From positions 1-64,000 of the forward strand of contig NZ_AXAP01000029.1 in the NCBI RefSeq assembly GCF_000472865.1: a stretch of DNA of 64,000 nt, given 5' to 3'. The notes under the pieces were generated by a model. It saw only the letters and a program-made list of their open reading frames with translations. It was not told the origin of the DNA and did no database searches. Source of the DNA: Bradyrhizobium elkanii WSM2783 (GTDB taxonomy: Bacteria; Pseudomonadota; Alphaproteobacteria; Rhizobiales; Xanthobacteraceae). The position numbers and the translations under genes were made by a program. Positions within the stretch are counted from its first letter, which is position 1, and each line of letters opens with the position of its first letter. Shown here in pieces: positions 18,745 to 27,983 of this stretch.

Positions 18745-20910
18745 ATGCCATTTAAGGTTCAGGTTGGTCCGCATCAAATCTCGATCCATCAGGGGCAAAC
18801 AGTTCTGGTCAGCGAACCAGACGGACAAATCAACTGGCCAACCGAAAAGGGACTTTATTTCTTTGATACAAGGGTAGTCAGCAGCTGGGCCGTCTACGCA
18901 AATGGTGAACCTTGGGATCTTCTCAATGGAGGTTCCATCACGCACTATGCGTCCCGAATTTATCTTACGAACACCGGGATTCCGACCGCCGGCGGCTTGA
19001 TCCCGCCGCGCACGCTCGGTTTTGTGATCAGCCGATATATCAATGGCGGGATGCACGAAGATCTCGACATTACAAATCACGGCACGAAGCAGGTACGCTT
19101 CCAGCTCGAGATCGCGATACGGTCGGATTTCGCCGACATTTTCGAGGTGAAGTCGGGCGATATTGTGCGCCGCGGGCGGATCACCACGACATGGTCGTCG
19201 GCGAAGCAGGAACTTCGCACATGCTATCGCAACAGCGATTTCGTCCGCGCGGTAACCGTTGCTCCTGTACATCGCCAGAGCGAAATCGAGTACGCTAATG
19301 GCCGGCTGAGCTTCGAAATCAGCCTCGAGGCGGGCGAAGCCTGGCATTGCTGCTTGCTCTATGCGTTGGAGGATGGCGACCGACACTTCGCTGCACCGGA
19401 CGCATGTGTGCACAACCATGAACGAACCCGCCACGCCGAGGCGCTCTCGGACTGGCTGCAATCGGTACTGAAGATCCGCTGCAGTAACGAGGAGTTCTAC
19501 CGCCTTTATCGCCAGGCGCTGGAGGACATGGCGGCGCTTCGGCTCCCGATCGCCGGCACCGATCACATGGTGTTCCTGCCTGCCGCCGGCTTGCCGTGGT
19601 TTGTGGCTCCGTTTGGCCGGGACAGCTTGATCGTGTCGCTACAGAACATGCTGATCTATCCAGATTTCGCCCGTGGAACGCTCGACATCCTGGGCGCGCT
19701 CCAGGCGAAGGAACGGGACGATTACCGCGACGCTGAGCCGGGAAAGATCCTGCATGAAATCCGCTACGGAGAACTCGCTCATTTCAAGCTGATCCCGCAC
19801 ACGCCATATTACGGCACGGCCGATGCGACGCCGCTCTATCTCATCACGCTACATGCGGCCTGGCGGGCAACGGGCGACAAGGCGCTGTTGGATCAGCATC
19901 TTGAGACCGCGGAGGGATGCCTGTCCTGGATAGACAAGCACGGTGATAGCGACGGCGATGGATTCCAGGAATATCAGACCCGCTCTCCGGTCGGCTACGA
20001 GAATATGGGCTGGAAGGATTCCGGAGACAGTGTGGTTTATCCTGACGGATCGCTTGTCAAGGGACCGAAGGCGCTCTGCGAGTTGCAGGGCTATGTCTAT
20101 GACGCCTGGCTGCGCATGGCGGAAGTGTTCGATGAACTCGGCAAGACACGCCGTGCCGCGGATCTGCGCAGCAAAGCCGCAGTGCTTTTCAAACGGTTCA
20201 ACGAGACCTTCTGGGATGAGGAGTTGGGTTTCTACGCCCTGGCGCTGGATGGTGAAAAGAAAAAGGTCCTTACGGTTGCCTCCAATGCCGGCCATTGCTT
20301 GTGGTCAGGCATCGTTCCACAGGAACGCGCCGGAAAGGTCGTGCAACGTCTCATGGCATCGGACATGTGGAGCGGTTGGGGCATCCGCACGCTGTCCGCT
20401 TCGAACCCAGCGTTCAACCCATACAATTACCAAACCGGGTCGGTCTGGCCCCACGACAATGCCGTTATCGCTCTCGGCTTTAAACGATATGGATTTCACG
20501 CAGAGGCAGCAAGGATCGCACGCGATATCAGCGATGCTGGAAGTCACTTCCTGTCCAATCAGTTGCCGGAGCTCTATACGACGATCGAGCGTGATCGAAG
20601 GAGCTTTCCCGTTCAATATCTTGGCGCCAACATCCCACAGGCCTGGGCAGCGGGGTCGGTCTTCGCGTTTCTGCAGGCGATACTTGGGTTCGCGCCGGAC
20701 GCTCCGAAGGGAAAGCTGTACGTTGATCCATCTCTGCCGCAATGGTTGCCCGATCTGACTGTACTCGATCTGCGTCTCGGTACAGGGCTATTCGACATCC
20801 GTTTCTGGCGCGATGGCGATGAGACGCGCTTTGAGGTCCTGCGAGGCGCTCCAGGAGCCGTCCAAAGGAGGCCCTTCGGTGCACGGCTGGAATTTCCACG
20901 TTCAGCGTAG
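18745..20910 (+). CDS. amylo-alpha-1,6-glucosidase / glycogen-debranching-type enzyme
   Basis: 721 residues from the ATG at 18745 (GGGAG upstream; MPFKVQVGPHQISIHQGQ is a typical start). The N-terminal beta domain (about 1-250; KGLYFFDTRVVSSWAVYANG) matches the GDE N-terminal bis-type domain. The C-terminal alpha/alpha barrel has GLPWFVAPFGRDSLIVSLQN, RYGELAHFKLIPHTPYYGTADATPLY-type segments and SVWPHDNAVIALGFKRYG. These proteins are annotated as debranching enzymes, though close rhizobial homologues are also linked to trehalose or other glucans. No signal peptide: cytoplasmic. It runs divergently from the pentose phosphate operon. Confidence 0.86.
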   Translation: MPFKVQVGPHQISIHQGQTVLVSEPDGQINWPTEKGLYFFDTRVVSSWAVYANGEPWDLLNGGSITHYASRIYLTNTGIPTAGGLIPPRTLGFVISRYINGGMHEDLDITNHGTKQVRFQLEIAIRSDFADIFEVKSGDIVRRGRITTTWSSAKQELRTCYRNSDFVRAVTVAPVHRQSEIEYANGRLSFEISLEAGEAWHCCLLYALEDGDRHFAAPDACVHNHERTRHAEALSDWLQSVLKIRCSNEEFYRLYRQALEDMAALRLPIAGTDHMVFLPAAGLPWFVAPFGRDSLIVSLQNMLIYPDFARGTLDILGALQAKERDDYRDAEPGKILHEIRYGELAHFKLIPHTPYYGTADATPLYLITLHAAWRATGDKALLDQHLETAEGCLSWIDKHGDSDGDGFQEYQTRSPVGYENMGWKDSGDSVVYPDGSLVKGPKALCELQGYVYDAWLRMAEVFDELGKTRRAADLRSKAAVLFKRFNETFWDEELGFYALALDGEKKKVLTVASNAGHCLWSGIVPQERAGKVVQRLMASDMWSGWGIRTLSASNPAFNPYNYQTGSVWPHDNAVIALGFKRYGFHAEAARIARDISDAGSHFLSNQLPELYTTIERDRRSFPVQYLGANIPQAWAAGSVFAFLQAILGFAPDAPKGKLYVDPSLPQWLPDLTVLDLRLGTGLFDIRFWRDGDETRFEVLRGAPGAVQRRPFGARLEFPRSA

Positions 20911-21011
20911 AACGCTGTGCGATGCGCATCGAATCAACGCAAGGCACGGCCGGCGGAACGCCTCCGAGTATTTTGGCGTTGCCGCGTCAAGCGAGCGGAG
21001 GAGACGAGATC

Positions 21012-22832
21012 ATGGGCTACAAGCCGATCGAGTCCTACGGCGTCATCGGCGACCTGCACACCGTTGCCCTGGTCGGCATCGACGGCTCCATCGACTGGTG
21101 CTGCCTGCCGCACTTCGACTCGCCGAGCGTCTTCGCGGCGATCCTCGACGACCAGAAAGGGGGCTCATTCCGCATCGCCAGTCTCTACGAGGCGCAGCAC
21201 AAACAGATGTACATGCCTGACAGCAACGTCCTGGTGACGCGCTTTCTTAGCGACCAGGGCGTCGGTGAGGTCGTGGACTTCATGCCGGTCCAAGGCTCGC
21301 GCGAGACCAGAAAGATCCACCAGATCGTCCGGGTCGTGCGGGCGGTGCGCGGGTCGGTCCGCTTCCGGCTCGACTGCCGGCCGGCTTTCGACTTTGCCCG
21401 CCGGCCCCACCAGGTCGTCCTGGAAGGCCGGGGAGCGATCTTCGAGGCGCAAGGCATGAAAGTCTCGCTGGTCAGCCGCTTCCCGCTTGGTCGGCAGGGC
21501 GATGGCGTCGCTGCCGAGTTCGTCCTCAACCCCGGCGAGACGACCACGTTCATCCTCCGCCAGGTGGAGGAGAACGGCCACGACAGCGTTCATGACGGCG
21601 TCCTGCTCGAGGCGCGGCTGGTCGGCACGGAAGCGCTGACGCAGACCTTGGCCTTTTGGCGGCAGTGGCTGAGGAAGTGCAACTATTCAGGTCGCTGGCG
21701 CGAGATGGTCAACCGCTCGGCGCTGGTGTTGAAGCTGTTGACGTTCGCGCCGACCGGCGCGATCGTGGCGGCGCCGACCTGCGGGCTGCCGGAAGAGATC
21801 GGTGGGGTGCGCAACTGGGACTATCGCTATACGTGGGTGCGCGACGCCGCTTTCACAAACTACGCTTTCCTGCGCCTGGGGCTGACGTCGGAGGCAGAGC
21901 AGTTCATGGCCTGGTTGGAGCAGCGGGCCGTCGAGGGCGCCCGGGGCGAGCCGTTGCAGACGATGTATCGCATCGACGGCGGACACGAGCTGCCCGAGGA
22001 GGTCCTCGACCACCTCGACGGCTACCGCGGCTCACGCCCGGTGCGAGTCGGCAATGCCGCTGTCGGCCAGCTACAGCTCGACATCTATGGCGAGCTGATG
22101 GACGCCGTCTACCTGTACGACAAGTATGGGACGCCGATCGCCTATGACTCCTGGTGCCACCTGCGCAAGATGCTGGACTGGGTGGCGAACAACTGGGAGC
22201 GAGCCGACGATGGCATCTGGGAGGTGCGTGGTGGGCGGCAGCAGTTCGTGTACTCCAAGGTGCAGTGCTGGGTCGCGCTGGACCGAGCGATCCGCCTTGC
22301 GCAGAAGCGGAGCCTGCCGCTGGACCGCACCCACCTGGCTGTGGAACGCGACCGCATCTACGAGGCCATCATGACGCGCGGCTGGGACACCGAGCGGCAG
22401 ACCTTCGTGCAGCACTTCGGCACCAACGCGGTGGATGCATCCAACCTGATCATGCCGCTCGTCTTCTTCCTGTCGCCGACCGACCCCCGCATGCGTGGGA
22501 CGCTGGATCGGACCATGGCGGAGCTGGTCTCCGACAGCCTGGTACACCGCTACGAGATCGGCAGAGGAGCCGGCGACGGTCTGACCGGGAGCGAGGGGAC
22601 GTTCAATATGTGTACGTTCTGGCTGGTGGAAGCGCTGGCCCGGGCGGGCCGCGCCGAGGAGGCCCGCTTCATCTTCGAGAAGATGCTGACCTACGCCAAT
22701 CACCTCGGTCTGTACGCGGAGGAGACGGGTCCGTGTGGCGAAGCACTGGGCAACTTCCCGCAGGCATTCACTCACATCGGGCTGATAAGCGCCGCATTCA
22801 ACCTGGACCGCCGGCTCGGCGTGGGTCCTTGA
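21012..22832 (+). CDS. GH15-family glucoamylase/trehalase-like enzyme
   Basis: 606 residues from the ATG at 21012. The N-terminal segment YGVIGDLHTVALVGIDGSIDW and the barrel segments VRNWDYRYTWVRDAAFTNYA, YGELMDAVYLY and GLYAEETGPCGEALGNFPQAFTH are hallmarks of bacterial GH15 proteins; the Glu residues in EEIGGVRNWD and YAEET regions are where catalytic acids are expected. Substrates in this group include trehalose, maltose and glucan ends, and it releases glucose, which the linked glucokinase could use. The codon third positions are more GC-biased than in the preceding gene, which hints at separate acquisition. Confidence 0.88.
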   Translation: MGYKPIESYGVIGDLHTVALVGIDGSIDWCCLPHFDSPSVFAAILDDQKGGSFRIASLYEAQHKQMYMPDSNVLVTRFLSDQGVGEVVDFMPVQGSRETRKIHQIVRVVRAVRGSVRFRLDCRPAFDFARRPHQVVLEGRGAIFEAQGMKVSLVSRFPLGRQGDGVAAEFVLNPGETTTFILRQVEENGHDSVHDGVLLEARLVGTEALTQTLAFWRQWLRKCNYSGRWREMVNRSALVLKLLTFAPTGAIVAAPTCGLPEEIGGVRNWDYRYTWVRDAAFTNYAFLRLGLTSEAEQFMAWLEQRAVEGARGEPLQTMYRIDGGHELPEEVLDHLDGYRGSRPVRVGNAAVGQLQLDIYGELMDAVYLYDKYGTPIAYDSWCHLRKMLDWVANNWERADDGIWEVRGGRQQFVYSKVQCWVALDRAIRLAQKRSLPLDRTHLAVERDRIYEAIMTRGWDTERQTFVQHFGTNAVDASNLIMPLVFFLSPTDPRMRGTLDRTMAELVSDSLVHRYEIGRGAGDGLTGSEGTFNMCTFWLVEALARAGRAEEARFIFEKMLTYANHLGLYAEETGPCGEALGNFPQAFTHIGLISAAFNLDRRLGVGP

Positions 22833-22845
22833 GTAGGGACGGGCC

Positions 22846-23310
22846 ATGAGCGCGCAGGTCGCTTACATAGGGACTTCCGTCCCAGAGTGGGTGAGGGAGC
22901 TTTCGAGCAGCGATCCGCTCCGGCGCCGCCTCGGCGCATATGCCCTGGGCGAGATCGGCCCCGCGGCAACCGAGGCTGTATCCGACCTCGCTGCGGCCCT
23001 CCAGGACCCGGTTGGGTTCGTGCGCGTCTGGGCGGCGGCGGCACTCGCCCGGGTGGAGCCGCCGGGGGGAGCGCCGGTCACCGTCCTCATCGCGGAGTTG
23101 GGCAATGAGCTTGCCTTCGTCCGCAGCCTCGCGGCCTGGCACCTCGGACGCCTCGGTCCGGCCTTCCCGGGGATCGAACAAGCCATTCTGCCGCTCCGAC
23201 AGCTAGCGGATGATCAGGATCCGAGCGTGCGGGTGGAGGCAGCGCTAGCGCTGGGGATGCTTGAGGGGAAGGGCGCCCCGCCGCCGGAGCTGAAATCCCT
23301 GTGCACTTGA
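22846..23310 (+). CDS. HEAT-repeat protein
   Basis: 154 residues made of about three to four helical repeats of the type 'DPLRRRLGAYALGEIGPAA..., DPVGFVRVWAAAALARV, ELAFVRSLAAWHLGRLG, DPSVRVEAALALGML'. These are typical PBS-lyase/HEAT-type repeats, which act as protein-binding scaffolds. It starts 13 bp after the GH15 stop and shares its very GC-rich codon use, so the two probably moved together. No catalytic motif is seen; a scaffolding role for the adjacent enzyme is a guess. Confidence 0.78.
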   Translation: MSAQVAYIGTSVPEWVRELSSSDPLRRRLGAYALGEIGPAATEAVSDLAAALQDPVGFVRVWAAAALARVEPPGGAPVTVLIAELGNELAFVRSLAAWHLGRLGPAFPGIEQAILPLRQLADDQDPSVRVEAALALGMLEGKGAPPPELKSLCT

Positions 23311-23383
23311 GCCTCGGGCGGCATCGCCTCGCGCGGATTTTGTTCGCGCGCCTCCAGCGATTCTTTTGAGGAATGCTTGGATT

Positions 23384-24919
23384 TTACTTGAGGTAGACGC
23401 TCACGCTGCGGGTTGCCGGTTCGAGAGCGTTGATATTGTCCTTCACTCCTGCGGCCGCGACCCGGACCCCGATGGGAGGAGGTCCGCTGTTGGGAGGAGC
23501 TCCGCTATCCAGCGGTGGCAGGCTGATGGCCGCGCGCAGTCCCTTCTGCTGATTGATCAATGTGATATCGCCGCCATGGTGGCGGACGATGGTCCGCGCA
23601 ATGGAAAGACCAAGACCGACGCCTCCAGTTTCGCGATTCCGCGAATTCTCCATCCGAAAGAAAGGCGTAAAGACCTGCTCCTTGGCGTTGTCCGGAATAC
23701 CGGGGCCATCATCGGAGACGATGATTTCGATGCTATCCGCTCGCCTCTCCACGCTGACCCGCGCCCGCTCGCCATAACGGATGGCATTTTCGACGAGGTT
23801 GCGGCACGCGCGGCGCAGCGCGTCTGGTCGGCAGCTATAGCTGATCTTCGTCCCCTCCGAGAACGAAACATCGTAGCCGAGTTCGGCGAGATCGTCGCAA
23901 AGACTTTCCACAAGGGCTGAGAGGTCCACCGTACGGGTGGCTTCTGCGGTCGCATCCTCGCGGACGAATGCGAGGGTTGCTTCCGTCATCGTCTGGATCT
24001 CTGTAATCGTGGAGAGCATTTTCTCCCGCACTTCCTGATCGGGCACGAACTCTGCACGCAGACGGAGTGAGGTCAGAGGTGTGCGCAGATCATGGCCGAT
24101 GGCGGCCAGCATTCTGGTTCGATCGTCGACGAAACGATGCAGGCGCGCCTGCATGCGATTGAATGCCTCGGCGGTACGCCGGATATCGTCGGGGCCGGTC
24201 TCCGGCAGCGGTACGATCTCCTGGCCGCGGCCAAGGGCTTCAGCCGCTACCGCCAGGCGACGCAGCGGTTGCGCGATGCCGCGTGCGGCGAATACGGCAA
24301 TGATCGACAACAACAACGCCGACAGGCCGAGCGTGACGGTGGATTGGGAGGTCCAGAACCCGTCTTGCGCGGGTTTGGCAAATGCAGTGTTCAGCCATGC
24401 GCCGTCCGCCAGCTGCACGGCCAAACCCATGCCGGTGGCGTTATCGAGATAGAGAAATTTCGCCGGCCGGGACAGCGGCCAAGCTTCCGGCTTTAGATCG
24501 ATCCATTGCGAGGAGGTGGCGCTGCTACTGCTGGCCGAATTTCGGACGAAATCCGGTCTCACCTCGACGGGCGCGCTGTGGCCGGGGAAGGATACGCGTG
24601 GCAACGGTTGTGCCAAACGCTCCCACGCCTCCTCTCGCCAGGCGGGGGCATCCTTCAGGCCGTTGGTCGATATCCAATATCTCGCTGAACTGGTGTTGCT
24701 GGCGTTCAGGATATCCGACTGAAGCGCTGGAGGCGTCGCCTCCAAGACCCGGGCAAGCGAGGCGCACCGGCTGAATATCTCGCCCTTGGCGGCCTTCCGG
24801 ATCGTCTGCCCGTGCTCATCCCAGGAAATGAAGAACACAACCGCTTGCGACAGCATCAGCGACAGCAGCGTGAAGCAGATGAAGCGGGCCGCCAGGCTGC
24901 GCTTCCATAACCCCATCAT
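23384..24919 (-). CDS. membrane sensor histidine kinase
   Basis: 511 residues from the ATG at 24919, which overlaps the stop of the response regulator gene by 4 bp (translational coupling). One membrane segment is at about residues 11-30, a periplasmic domain of some 130 residues follows, and a second membrane segment is near 170-190. Then come a HAMP domain, the H-box AIGHDLRTPLTSLRL, the N-box CRNLVENAIRYGERA and the G-box DDGPGIPDNAKEQVF. The architecture resembles OmpR-partner kinases (EnvZ/AdeS-like). The signal is unknown. Confidence 0.92.
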   Translation of the reverse strand: MMGLWKRSLAARFICFTLLSLMLSQAVVFFISWDEHGQTIRKAAKGEIFSRCASLARVLEATPPALQSDILNASNTSSARYWISTNGLKDAPAWREEAWERLAQPLPRVSFPGHSAPVEVRPDFVRNSASSSSATSSQWIDLKPEAWPLSRPAKFLYLDNATGMGLAVQLADGAWLNTAFAKPAQDGFWTSQSTVTLGLSALLLSIIAVFAARGIAQPLRRLAVAAEALGRGQEIVPLPETGPDDIRRTAEAFNRMQARLHRFVDDRTRMLAAIGHDLRTPLTSLRLRAEFVPDQEVREKMLSTITEIQTMTEATLAFVREDATAEATRTVDLSALVESLCDDLAELGYDVSFSEGTKISYSCRPDALRRACRNLVENAIRYGERARVSVERRADSIEIIVSDDGPGIPDNAKEQVFTPFFRMENSRNRETGGVGLGLSIARTIVRHHGGDITLINQQKGLRAAISLPPLDSGAPPNSGPPPIGVRVAAAGVKDNINALEPATRSVSVYLK

Positions 24920-25635
24920 GGCTGCTCGACCTGCGCAACGAGGCTGTATCCACCGCCCCAGTGGGTCTTGATCAACGCTGGTACCTTCGGGTCGGCCTCG
25001 ATCTTCTTCCGCAAACGACTGACCTGATTGTCGATGCTCCGATCGAACGGATCGGCATCTCGGCCGACCGTCAGGTCGAGGAGCTGATTGCGGCTGAGCA
25101 CCAGGCCGGGATGATCGAGAAAGGCGCACAGCAGCCGAAACTCTGCCGTGCTGAGCGGGACAGCAATGCCATCGTGACCCACCAGCTCGCGCCGGCTGAC
25201 GTCAAAAGTCCATCGATCGAAACGTACGATCTTGGTCGCGAGCCGGCCTTTCTGCGGCGGCAGGCTTTGGACACGGCGAAGCACTGCTTTGATACGGGCG
25301 AGGAGTTCGCGGGGATTGAACGGCTTGCAAACATAGTCATCGGCGCCCATTTCGAGCCCGACGATCCGATCGGTCTGCTCCACCATGGCAGTCAACAGGA
25401 TAACGGGGAGGTCCGTGGTACTGCGGAGATGGCGGCAGAGAGACAATCCGTCCTCGCCCGGCATCATGACGTCGAGAACCACCAGGTCAAAAGCACTTCG
25501 TTCGAGCAGACGGCGAAGTGCGGCGGCGCTCTCCGCAAGGCTGATGCGGTAGCCATGTTGCATCAAATATTTGCCGACGAGATCGCGGATGTCGCGATGA
25601 TCATCCACGACGGCGATGTGCGGTGCCGAGTCCAT
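24916..25635 (-). CDS. OmpR-family response regulator
   Basis: 239 residues from the ATG at 25635. The receiver domain has the acidic pair in AVVDDHRDIRD, the phosphoacceptor in LVVLDVMMPGEDG, the Thr in LLTAMVEQ and the Lys in YVCKPFNPRELLARI. The C-terminal winged helix shows LSTAEFRLLCAFLDHPG and SIDNQVSRLRKKIE with the final GGGYSLVA. It is the first gene of a two-gene operon with the kinase. A longer frame to 25851 exists but adds no recognised domain. Confidence 0.92.
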   Translation of the reverse strand: MDSAPHIAVVDDHRDIRDLVGKYLMQHGYRISLAESAAALRRLLERSAFDLVVLDVMMPGEDGLSLCRHLRSTTDLPVILLTAMVEQTDRIVGLEMGADDYVCKPFNPRELLARIKAVLRRVQSLPPQKGRLATKIVRFDRWTFDVSRRELVGHDGIAVPLSTAEFRLLCAFLDHPGLVLSRNQLLDLTVGRDADPFDRSIDNQVSRLRKKIEADPKVPALIKTHWGGGYSLVAQVEQP

Positions 25636-26333
25636 CCAGTTGCTCCGTTCCACATCATACCGAAGTCCAGCGCCCAACCCACCGGAAAAGTGTAACAGAA
25701 TGTATCGGTCGCGTAGGGTTGAGTACAAGCAGTCGCAGTATCCGGTCCCGGTGAGCCACTTTGTCGCAAAGCCGTATGGCATAGGACTTTGATGCAGCTC
25801 CGCGAAACCGTATTGAAAGCAAGGTGATTGAAGAGGAGTGGACAGAAGCACGGCTCCAACTTGTCGCGAACTATGCAGTGCGGCGTTCCTGAGACAGATC
25901 GCGACAATTGCCGGTAATGGTCGGCAAAGTTCTGCGACATCCAGATCCCATCGTGCGCACGTTCGACAAGTCAGGAGCGCTGCATGTGCGTTGCGATCGA
26001 TGCTGTTTTTGGCAGGATAGTTCCCGAAAGTCCGAGGGGCTCGTCAGCCGAGAGCGATGAAGACTACCCCACACGGAAGGGACCGATTTCTGGCAGATCC
26101 GCATTTCGGATAAGTTGGTTGCTCGTCTTCGTGTTGCGGAATGCGTCTACCTCGACGACGCCACTTGATCTGACGTATGGCGCAAATAGCACAGTCATTT
26201 CACGCCTCGTGACGGAGGACGACCGTTTGACGTCCGAGCGAGATCTCAAATTCGTATGCGGAAGTGTCCGAATTCACTTTGGCCGCTTCGATGAGATCAA
26301 GCGAATTGAGTTGATCAAGGAAAGGTACCTGCC
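25636..26333. other. intergenic region of about 700 bp
   Basis: This lies between the two-component operon (leftward) and the AraC regulator (rightward) and should hold both promoters. A 119-codon plus-strand frame (25984-26343) has no recognisable domain, overlaps the AraC start and is probably not a gene. I see no tRNA, repeat array or strong terminator. Confidence 0.4.
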
Positions 26334-27212
26334 ATGGCTTTGACCCCGATGATCGGAGAGGGGGAACTCCGCGTCACAGATGAGACCGGATCGGGGCCAC
26401 CGGATACATGCTCATGGCTTGATGGTGCAATCGTGTTCGACCATCGCCGCTGGTCCTGCCGGGAAGCCGAGCTGACTTGGACAGCGCCCTCGCATCTGAT
26501 CGTGCTGACCCATACAGGCAAGACCGCGCGAACGCGGATTTCGTGCTCCGGCGAACTCGTCTATGATGGCCGGGACAGGCCGGGCGCGCTCTCCTTCATC
26601 CCCGCAGGTGTCGAGCGCTCCGGCAGTTATTGCGAGCCGGATCTCGTCTACTCCGCCCTTTGGCTCGATCACGGTCGGTTCGGATGCGAGCGTTCGGCGG
26701 AGACGTTACCAATATTGGTCAATCGCGCCGATGCGGTTATCGCCGCGCTGCTGACGGCGCTGCATAACGACGTTGCATTCGGCAGCAAGCCGGACACTGC
26801 CTATGTCGAGCATCTCGCCGCCATTGCGATGCATCGGGTCATGGCGCTCGACGGTGGCAAAACCCGTCCAAGCGCACATGGCGCGCTCGGCAAGGCGACG
26901 CTCCGCAGGATTGAGGAGTATGTCGAGGAGCACCTCGGCCGGGAGATCAGGCTGAGCGATCTCGCGGCGATCGCAGACATGGAGATCGATTCCTTCGCGC
27001 GCCGCTTCAGGACGGCGACCGGAATGGCTCCCTATGCCTTTGTGATCGAACGGCGGATTCGCCGCGCCGAGCAGCTTCTTGCGAATCCCGACCACGAACT
27101 TGCGCTGATCGCGGCCAGACTGGGTTTCTCCAGCCAGAGCCATTTCACCACGGCATTCAAACGCGAGCGAGGCATGACGCCCCGAGCCTACCGACAACAG
27201 CTTTTTTCCTGA
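26334..27212 (+). CDS. AraC-family transcriptional regulator
   Basis: 292 residues. The C-terminal hundred residues form the double helix-turn-helix: GREIRLSDLAAIADMEIDSFARRFRTATG followed by the second HTH around LALIAARLGFSSQSHFTTAFKRERGMTPRAYR. The N-terminal part (about 1-180) is a sensory region with a cupin-like look (LSFIPAGVERSGSY). It ends 96 bp before paoA on the same strand, so control of the aldehyde oxidoreductase operon is likely by position. The inducer is not known. Confidence 0.9.
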   Translation: MALTPMIGEGELRVTDETGSGPPDTCSWLDGAIVFDHRRWSCREAELTWTAPSHLIVLTHTGKTARTRISCSGELVYDGRDRPGALSFIPAGVERSGSYCEPDLVYSALWLDHGRFGCERSAETLPILVNRADAVIAALLTALHNDVAFGSKPDTAYVEHLAAIAMHRVMALDGGKTRPSAHGALGKATLRRIEEYVEEHLGREIRLSDLAAIADMEIDSFARRFRTATGMAPYAFVIERRIRRAEQLLANPDHELALIAARLGFSSQSHFTTAFKRERGMTPRAYRQQLFS

Positions 27213-27308
27213 ATCCTGTAAGAGCGCCGGAATCGTGAAAGAACGCCCGAAGCGGCGCACCTATCTTGCGCCGAGCAAGCACCGGATGCGCAAGGGAGCG
27301 AGCTCGAC

Positions 27309-27980
27309 ATGGCCGACTGCAAGGACCGACGCCCGACCGATGACGGGCCGACACGAAGGACCGTGATACAGGGGGCCGCGGCAGCGACGGCGCTGCTCAC
27401 TGTCGGGATCGCCGACGCTGTGCCGACGGTTGCTCAGTCTAGCAGTCTTCTCGAGCCCGCAAGCGGAACGACGAAGCTCCCCGTAAGTTTGATCATCAAC
27501 GCCAGCCAGACTTCGCTCGAACTCGATCCGCGCACCACGCTGCTCGATGCGCTGCGCCACCAGCTTGGTCTGACCGGGTCCAAAAAGGGCTGCGACCACG
27601 GTCAGTGCGGCGCCTGTACGGTCCTGATCAACGGCAGGCGGATGAACTCGTGCTTGACGCTTGCGATCATGCACCAAGGCGACGAGATCACGACAGTCGA
27701 AGGGTTGGCGCAGGGCGAGGCGCTGCATCCGATGCAGGCCGCGTTCATCGCGCGCGACGGCTTCCAGTGCGGTTATTGCACGCCGGGCCAGATCTGCTCG
27801 GCCGTCGGCATGCTGAACGAAGCCAAGGACGGCTGGCCGAGCCATGTCACGGGCGATCTTGTTGCGCAGACCACGCTGAGCGATGCGGAAATTCGCGAGC
27901 GCATGAGCGGCAATCTCTGCCGTTGCGCCGCCTATCCCAACATTGTCGCGGCCATTCGCGATGTCGCCGGGAGGACCTGA
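27309..27980 (+). CDS. paoA: periplasmic aldehyde oxidoreductase, [2Fe-2S] subunit
   Basis: 223 residues. A twin-arginine signal (RRTVIQGAAAATALLTVG) directs the folded complex to the periplasm. A plant-type ferredoxin domain follows (about 60-135: GCDHGQCGACTVLINGRRM) and then the C-terminal four-helix domain with CGYCTPGQIC and NLCRCAAYPN. These eight cysteines bind two [2Fe-2S] clusters that pass electrons from the molybdenum subunit to FAD. It is the first gene of a three-gene operon with PaoB 3 bp downstream. Confidence 0.93.
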   Translation: MADCKDRRPTDDGPTRRTVIQGAAAATALLTVGIADAVPTVAQSSSLLEPASGTTKLPVSLIINASQTSLELDPRTTLLDALRHQLGLTGSKKGCDHGQCGACTVLINGRRMNSCLTLAIMHQGDEITTVEGLAQGEALHPMQAAFIARDGFQCGYCTPGQICSAVGMLNEAKDGWPSHVTGDLVAQTTLSDAEIRERMSGNLCRCAAYPNIVAAIRDVAGRT

Positions 27981-27983
27981 ACG

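Noticed and set aside
25984..26343. 119-codon plus-strand frame before the AraC gene
   Set aside because: No domain or ribosome site and it overlaps the AraC start; probably leader DNA.
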